Part shown: in pieces, positions 57,220 to 64,000 of the stretch | Numbering within the stretch: position 1 is the first letter of the stretch | How the letters are laid out: each line of letters starts with the position of its first letter | Assembly (NCBI GenBank): GCA_954871525.1 | Contig: OX940863.1 | Span: 4,936,001 to 5,000,000, forward strand | Length of the DNA stretch: 64,000 nt | Direction: 5' to 3' | Origin: Parietaria judaica | Taxonomy: Eukaryota; Streptophyta; Magnoliopsida; Rosales; Urticaceae | The notes under the pieces: model-generated | The model's database searches: none | Seen by the model: only the letters and a program-made list of their open reading frames with translations | What the model was told of the DNA's origin: nothing | Translations under genes and position numbers: made by a program

Positions 57220-60200
57220 TTCAATATATAAGAAAGGCAAATAGTTCTTTAGAAGATCAAGTTGTGTAACCAATGAATAGTGGGCCTCTAGATATGTAAC
57301 CGTTGTGAGATAAAATAGAACTTGGTAGGTTAAATGTTCAAAGAGTAATAAATAAAAGGCTCAAACTTTCATAGTAATAAAAGGTATATTTCCTCGAGGG
57401 GCAACAGAGTTAAGCATTTCTATAATTTATAAAAGTGCCCATGAAATTCTTTTATGAACCCCACGTCTTAGGAGAGACAAAACTTTCAAAAGGGAGGTTG
57501 AAGGATCCACATTTTGTTCTTTTTAATATTTTGACAGTACTTTGAAGTTTGAAATCTATAAATACATCATATATATAAATAATTTTTTTCACATTACGAT
57601 AATGGGTAGGGTAAAACTGCAACTGGGAACCGAATAATTATCTTTTTTTTTTAACACTGTTTCGAAAAAATCGGGAGTTTTTTTTTTGTACCAGTTTCGG
57701 CTCTAAAATTTCTAGGTTCTGATTCTCGTTTCGGTTCCAATCTAAACGACATATACTAAAAGTGGTTGACTTAATAACGACATGTGGTTTTGAAAAACAA
57801 AAACTACACATAGTATACACTAGAAACGACATAATAAAAACTTAAAAATGACATGTAGTTTGAAATCGGAATTGAGACAAAAGAAAAACAAAAACAAAAT
57901 TGGTCCCTGTACCCAGTTTTAAGTTAAAGTTCCGAATTATTATTATTTTTTTAATCAAGACTGAGATAGGTATACCAGAAAGTACATGAACAAAACCCAA
58001 AAACGATACAAAATTTTCAACCCACATAAACAGGGCATCAGTTTACTTTATTAATGTCGATTATTATTATTATAATTTGATATTTATCATTACTAGTGGT
58101 TTACTTTTGGGTTGATTATGAGATATCACAATAAAGTTCAAAGACTCGATTATGTGCTACCATGCGATAGTGCGTAGCTCAATGATTTGTGGCAACTGCT
58201 AGACTGGGTATAGTTTTGAATTATATACCATATTACCATGGGCAATGTATTATCATGCACGTATATACTTATTTATAAATTCACGTACTAAATAATATAA
58301 GAAAAGAATCTTATATCAATATGGTACATTGGTATTAGATTTTCTAAGCCAGTTTTGGCCTGTTACTAATATTGCTTTCCTTAGAGGAAACCAATATCTA
58401 ATAAGCTTTAATATATAAATAAATAAGTGTGTTTGCAATAAGTAGAGACAATAATGCAAATAACACAGAGTGGGAAGAGAAAAATGCCAAAAGAGAAATG
58501 GTGAAAGCTGAGTCATACATTTAATACACATCAAGCAACAACCCAACCAAATAAATGAGGAATAGAAGGCAGAGAATCCTATTATTAGTTGTCACGTACC
58601 CACTTTGTAGTTTGTGCTGTCTTTTTCTTGAATTATAAGTAAGATATCATTTTATTTATTTTCAGAAATATGCCCAAAAATATATATATTTTAAGATATA
58701 CATGACTACATGAGGACTGAGTTAATTTTTCTGTTACAGGTGAATAATTTACTGTTACGGTAATAATATATGTCTGAAGTCTGAAGATACATATAGATAG
58801 TTTTATAATGTTTATATACAAGGCCTATGGAAAAATATATATTTTTTGTAAAGGTCAGTCATGAGTGGGTCCAGAACTAGGGCTGGAAATTATTATTTTT
58901 TTCTTAACTTCAACTTTTTAATTACAATTTGAAGATTGGTTTGAAAGAGCATATTTTTACTTTTAGTTAAATTAGTCAGTAAAAATATTTTTAAAATTGG
59001 GCTACTCCATTTCGAGATCGCTCTTAGTCCAATCCCGGTCCCGGCATGAATTTCAATTTTTCTTTGTCATCACCTTACTTTTACTTCTTTAAATTTGTTA
59101 TGGTAAACTTTGTTTTTCAATAAAATTTTGTCAATAATTGTTGGTTCTATGGGATAATATTTAAAATTCGAGCTCTACGGGTTAACGACCTAAGTATAAA
59201 AAAAATAAAATAAAAAAACTTATGATTTGTCACATCTGATGGACAAGACAAAGAAATTACATTCATAGACGTGGTTTCGAAAATGTTTAATAATTTTTCA
59301 GTTTCTATTAGTTTCATTCTATACTAATTAAATTCTAATTTTAAAATCCATAGCTGGTCGTCTTTATTAAAATGTTTTATATCAATCACTTAAAAAATGG
59401 ATTAATTGTTACTTCGTAGCTAGTTGTATTAACAATCTCTCACATTATTGAGTGGACTAAAGAACATATACAGTAAGATAAATTTTGTTATTTCTTTATT
59501 GTTAATTAATTTATACGTGAATATAATATTCTCGATATTTAACACGATATCAGATCTCATAAAACTCAAACAATAAAATGCTCAAACATTAAAATGTTCA
59601 TAAAATCACGGTGTTACTCGTCTCACTGCTGAATAGTTTCAAAAACAACCTCATGGATGGTACTAATTGTAAAGTTTCCAAACATCGAGACATGCAACGT
59701 GCAACACTATCGATCAAATATCCAATACAAAATCACTCGTGGACCGACCCTTATTATCCAAATATATCTCAAAAAATGTGGTCAACAATTAATGATCTCG
59801 CAGAATCCAGATAAGAACAAGTACATGACCCCTCCAAACTCCAATATTACACGATGGGTACGTACTCATATATATGATCATATCCAGTTATAATGACGTG
59901 AAATTTATAGATGCACGAGGCTTGAAGCATGGCCAAAAATTAAGTGACCCACAAAACATTGCCATAAATAAAGATTTGGCTTCAAAGCTTTGCTCAATGC
60001 GTATCTATCTATACCAGATTCGCATGCAGATTTTGGTCATTCAAGGCAAGGCAAAGCTGTTCGTGGGTCATTCTCTGCGTGGCTTGCACACCATTGTTAT
60101 TAGGGTTTGCCTTGCCAACAAAATAATTTGGTGTTTACCCTAGTCAGTCACACTCACATGCTGTCTTTTTATTTATTATTGTTTTGATTTCCTAGGACGT

Positions 60201-60275
60201 CTTGTGAGTACATTGGGAATGTAAGTAACAAAAATACTTATGATAACTAGCCTAAAGTTGATGTAGTAATTAAAA

Positions 60276-61437
60276 GGGTTAATTGCGGCAAAAATACCCA
60301 ATTTTTGGTCAAATTCTCTGCTGTGTATACAACCTCCGTAAATGGCGGCAAAAGTACCCAAACTTAGCATTTGGGAGTTGACTGAGAAAATCTATCTATG
60401 TGGCAATCAGCCTTTGCCATGTGGCATGCCACATGGCACTTGGCCGCCACGTGGCATGCCACGTTAATATTATTATTTTTAAATATATATTTTTAAAAAT
60501 ATATTTTTAAAATATTTTTATTTTTTTAACAAAATTATTTTTTATTTTTAATAATTTTTTTCAATAATAACAAATAATGAATATGTTCATTATTGGTTAT
60601 AATTATTTATTTTTAAAAAAGTAGATAGAACGAAGTAATTTTCACCGCTCACGGTTCACTTGAACTCCGTTTCCGATCCGGTTCACGCGTCGAATAAAAT
60701 TGTTTAATATGTTTAATAATAATAACTAATAAACACATACATAATGTTTAAAAATTCAAGAAATAATTAAATACACACCACCTATTCAAAAACAAAAAAT
60801 AGTAGTCATATTTATATTTCATAAAAAAAATTTATTTGTTTGCATGATATTTTTTTGTGTTTGCATTTTAGAATAATAATAATTGTTTAATATGTTTTTT
60901 TATTTATATATTAGAATAAATAATAATTGTCATTAAATAATCATATGATTATTATTGGTTATATTATTAAACATATTAAGCGATGTTTCACCCGTGAACC
61001 GGATCGGAGGCGGAGCTTGAGTGAACCGTGAACGGTGATTTTTTTTCTTTATTTATTTCGTTTGATCCACTTTTCTAAAATGAATAATTATATTTAATAA
61101 TAAAAATCAATAATGGATATTTAAATTTAAATTTTCATTATTGGTTATTATGGAAAAATAATTTTATTTTTAAAAAAAATTAAAAAAGCTTTTTAAAAAA
61201 AATAATATTTTTAAATAATTTAATAAAAATATTTTAAAACAGTATTTTTTAAAAAAAATATTTAAAAAAATAATAATTACGTGGCATGCCACGTGGCAAA
61301 GGCTGATTGCCACATAGATAGATTTTCTCGGTCAACTCACAAATGCTAAGTTTGGGTATTTTTGCCGCCATTTATGGAGGTTGTATACACAGCAGAGAAT
61401 TTGACCAAAGATTGGGTATTTTTGCCGCAATTAACCC
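60276..61437. mobile_element. Mutator-like foldback element with 9-bp target duplication
   Basis: 1,162-bp near-complete palindrome; both ends read GGGTTAATTGCGGCAAAAAT. Flanked by TAATTAAAA on both sides (60267-60275 and 61438-61446). The outer 190 bp of each arm pair almost perfectly. The inner part is very AT-rich with a second paired block (GGTTCACTTGAACTCCG near 60654 and its complement near 61010). No coding capacity. Confidence 0.92.
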
Positions 61438-61668
61438 TAATTAAAATGGACATGCATGATTGACAATGTTACTTGTGGATAGGAAAGGCGGACTCATGAA
61501 AAAATTTATATAAAATAATAAAATTTAAAATAAAATTTGAATGTTTTTCTTTAATGTAGTGATACAAAGTAGGGTATTTTATTTATTTATTATTGTATTA
61601 TTATAGTTATAATTTAAGTTAATAGCGACAAAATTACTTAAGTTATATGTCAAATTGTGTAGGGGCGA

Positions 61669-62194
61669 TGTTGGTTCCCAAATTCACGGATCTGCGAAGA
61701 AACACGAACAACACCAAATAAAGATCGAACAAAAATTGAAGAACACGAACTTTTGGGAGAAGAAATTCTTTATTGATAATCGAAGGCAATATACAAGAAG
61801 ATAAACTCAAAAACTCTAATGGACTCAGCACTCTACAAAGTGTACAATGCTAGGTTTTATATAGTCTCACATAGGCGAAACCCTAGCTAACAGAATCGCA
61901 CAAAATCGGGAAACTACCCTAAATAATCTCGTCAAATCTTTGACTCGATCTTTGCTTGCTCCTCAAGCTACGCGCTATCCTTGCTGGGTAGTTGCTGACT
62001 TTCCCTTTCCTGCTCGGACAACTTCTCTGTCCCCGAGCTAGCCTGCTCGTCTGCCCCGGGCTGGGCTTGCCTTCTATCCGAACATTCTGCTCGTGTCCAC
62101 CCGAGCTGGGCTGAACTCTTGTCCGTCCTTGGTTCTGGTCGGTACCCGGGCTGACTTCCTCAATGTGCCGGACTAAGTCAAGCTTAAGGTCACA
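61669..62194 (-). mobile_element. Solo LTR with 5-bp target duplication, nested in an older repeat
   Basis: 526 bp starting TG and ending CA, flanked by GGCGA on both sides (61664-61668 and 62195-62199). On the minus strand it has LTR signals in the right order: TATA box CTATATAAAACC (about 61857) and a polyadenylation signal TCAATAAAG (about 61772). No internal retrotransposon sequence is present, so unequal recombination between LTRs probably removed it. It interrupts a repeat that resumes as GGCGAAGCCAAGATTTTT and ends around 62620 with AAATCCGCCCTTG. Confidence 0.88.
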
Positions 62195-62622
62195 GGCGAA
62201 GCCAAGATTTTTCCAAGAGGGGACGAAAAAAATTAAAGCGGAATTTTTAGAATATTAATATGATAAATAAAATATTTTTTATAATTAATTTTTAATAATC
62301 GATAAAATATTTAGTGATATAATTATACAAAGATTATAACTTAATGTATAATAAAAGAATCTTTATATTAAGAGATGAGTAATAATAGAGATCATAAATA
62401 TTAAAAAAATGAAGTTGACGAGAATTGAACATTGGTCTTCTAGGAGAGAGAGTTAAAAATATTCTCATATAACCACTACACCAGAGTATTAATGTTGTTT
62501 GGTTATGATACATTTAATATACATTGATAAAATTGTATATATTTATTTATTAAAAATCACGGATTTGAATCAAGTGGGGGCGGCCGCACCCGCTCGGCCC
62601 TCACTAAATCCGCCCTTGAAAT
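62195..62622. repeat. Older interspersed repeat split by the solo LTR
   Basis: GGCGAAGCCAAGATTTTTCC at the left and ACTAAATCCGCCCTTG at the right resemble a widespread plant repeat with GGCGGAGCCAGGATTT-like ends. Its first bases (AGGGGCGA) lie on the other side of the LTR at 61661-61668. No coding capacity was recognised. Confidence 0.5.
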
Positions 62623-64000
62623 TGTGGCAGTATAGACTCAAGTAGTTTGATTTTTCAGCGGTCTAAGTACTTAACTTTAAATTTACTTCGACACTAGATG
62701 AATCTGTATTCTACCACAATCGAGTACAACTTGAATTTTTTTTGCACTAGTAGCCCTTTTCATTTCCTAGATGTCTAACTTTACATTGATACTTTGGAGT
62801 GAAAATTACAAAAATAGTTAAATTCGAAGACTAGTGTAACGTAATGACTAACGTGTGTATATACTATATATATCATATGTATATGGCAAATACCAAGTGC
62901 ACTAAAAAAATAGAAGTACTCACAAACTCAGAATATAAAAACTTAAGGAAAATCGGGAAATATTTGTCCTTTTTCTGTTCGGAGATCATAAGAAGAGCTA
63001 ATACGTATTTAGGAAGAATTTAAGGACCTTAATTATTTTTAAATGAGCGAAACTAACAATAGTTGACTTTCAGACGACAAATTTACTTTGTGAGATGTAT
63101 CTTTTGAAATATAAAATGTAATTTGTTCATCATGCACCTCTATATACTGACAAATGTTACTGGAAATCTTATCTAGTTTTGTCTTTAGGTAGTTTCTCAT
63201 TTTTATAAATTAATTATCACATATTGATTTTATTTTATCCTTATTCCACATATAATCCTTAAGTGCCCGTAAAGGTTGAAATAGAACTAAAAATACAAAG
63301 TTGAGGGTTAGTATATAGATTAAATCATTAAATTAGGGTTATGTAAAATTAATAGAATATGCAAGGGTTATATAATAAGAGTAAGAATATAAAAAACTGT
63401 GCAGAAAGTTCTAATAAATTGTTTGCTAAGATTTTACTTAATTTTAGTATATTAAAAGTAAAAAAAAATAAAAAGATAAAATTGTGTAAAAACAAAAAAA
63501 GAGTTACATATTGATAAAAATATAAAGTTAAAAGTGTGATAAAATTATCTTCTTAAAAGAATTATAGAAGATAAATCCAAAGTCAAGAAGTGTAAGAAGT
63601 TGTAATCAGTCTTCTATGGTACGGTCTGACTGTGGCTAATAAATAGAAGATAAAATGATAACCAGTGTAATAATTAAACCTTATTATAATGGTTGCAATA
63701 TTTTAATTCTATTTTTTTATTTAAGTGGAAGAATCTAAGACGGATCACGCAATCACGGGCAACACTGTTATTTTTTTAATATAATATAATATAATATAAT
63801 GTATGTTAAATTGGTTGTTGAAGTCTTTAAAGTTTTTTTTTTTTTGTAAACGAAGTCTTTAAAGTTAAACTCACTTCTGAACATGCTTTTTAATGTTGAT
63901 GGACCGAAACAAGTGTAACTAAAACTAAATATTGTAGCAAAAACATATATATATAAAAAATCCGTTATTTATTTATCTCTGAAAATAATTTAACGGGTAA

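Larger units (their letters stand above)
54178..64000. other. 9.8 kb transposon-rich region with no host gene seen
   Basis: Beyond the MCD promoter I found only mobile elements and AT-rich DNA: a 50-bp tandem duplication (54801-54900), a hAT element (54901-56437), a Mutator-type MITE (56852-57219), a foldback (60276-61437), and a solo LTR (61669-62194) nested in an older repeat. About 57608-57930 contains a weak inverted repeat with ends like AACTGGGAACCG and AACTGGGTACAGGG. About 58000-60270 and 62630-64000 show nothing I can name. Short open frames there lack codon bias and homology. Confidence 0.6.

Noticed and set aside
58316..58546. Minus-strand frame of 76 codons
   Set aside because: Low-complexity hydrophobic composition, no recognisable domain, in a repeat-rich zone; no splice partners found.
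59611..60143. Several overlapping plus-strand frames of 67-89 codons
   Set aside because: AT-rich, mutually exclusive frames without codon bias or homology; a weak inverted pair (GGCAAGGCAAA near 60046 and its complement near 60106) was considered as a miRNA precursor but the 50-nt loop and short 11-bp stem do not support it.
1..64000. CRISPR array, operon, integron or phage-type system
   Set aside because: No regularly spaced direct repeats of suitable size, no bacterial gene organisation; all genes are spliced plant nuclear genes.
1..64000. Organelle DNA insertion (NUPT/NUMT) or endogenous viral sequence
   Set aside because: No stretch reads as plastid, mitochondrial or viral genes; organelle-related genes here (LeuRS, RbcX1, PPR) are nuclear-encoded with transit peptides or typical nuclear structure.

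Overview
The window is nuclear DNA from a flowering plant, most likely a core eudicot. Its genes are long and intron-rich with GT/AG borders. They include plant-only families (class III peroxidase, PLS-type PPR protein, LysM receptor kinase, chloroplast RbcX), and the spaces between them are AT-rich and full of small DNA transposons. The species cannot be named from the sequence. The receptor kinase carries the YAQ motif that non-mycorrhizal Brassicaceae lack, so I would look outside that family.

Layout, left to right. (1) 65-2641 (+): a PER29-like peroxidase, split by a foldback transposon and broken by a one-base frameshift near its end. (2) 3282-6348 (-): a DUF266/BC10-type Golgi glycosyltransferase, 10 exons, intact. 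(3) 8012-10194 (+): an intronless PPR gene (At4g04370 type) whose frame is broken by an internal deletion. (4) 10630-16660 (-): organellar leucyl-tRNA synthetase, 20 exons, intact. (5) 20981-28500 (-): a KDM3/JMJ25-type JmjC histone demethylase, 11 coding exons, with a 4 kb transposon-filled intron and an intron in its 5' UTR. (6) 33352-37390 (-): the OSCA1 osmosensing Ca2+ channel, 11 exons. (7) 41483-46773 (-): a CERK1-type LysM receptor kinase with a possible out-of-frame cassette exon. (8) 48628-50400 (+): RbcX1, a chloroplast Rubisco assembly chaperone with a 17-nt microexon. (9) 50761-54177 (-): malonyl-CoA decarboxylase, 15 exons. (10) 54178-64000: no host gene seen, only transposons and AT-rich DNA.

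Five of the nine genes (MCD, RbcX1, OSCA1, LeuRS, PPR) are, from memory of the Arabidopsis map, homologues of At4g04320, At4g04330, At4g04340, At4g04350 and At4g04370, in the same order. The window is therefore an old conserved block into which the JmjC and LysM-kinase genes are interleaved. The genes do not form a pathway. They share only position.

The most informative non-genic content is a set of transposons whose boundaries can be read from target-site duplications: three Mutator-like foldbacks (9-10 bp), two hAT elements (8 bp, one with transposase remnants), one SINE (16 bp) and one solo LTR (5 bp). I found no new multi-gene system, CRISPR array or operon-like cassette. The best leads for something new are the receptor-kinase splice arrangement, the foldback family sharing the GGGTTAAT-GCGGCAAAAATACCC end, and the motif-saturated hAT-like elements.
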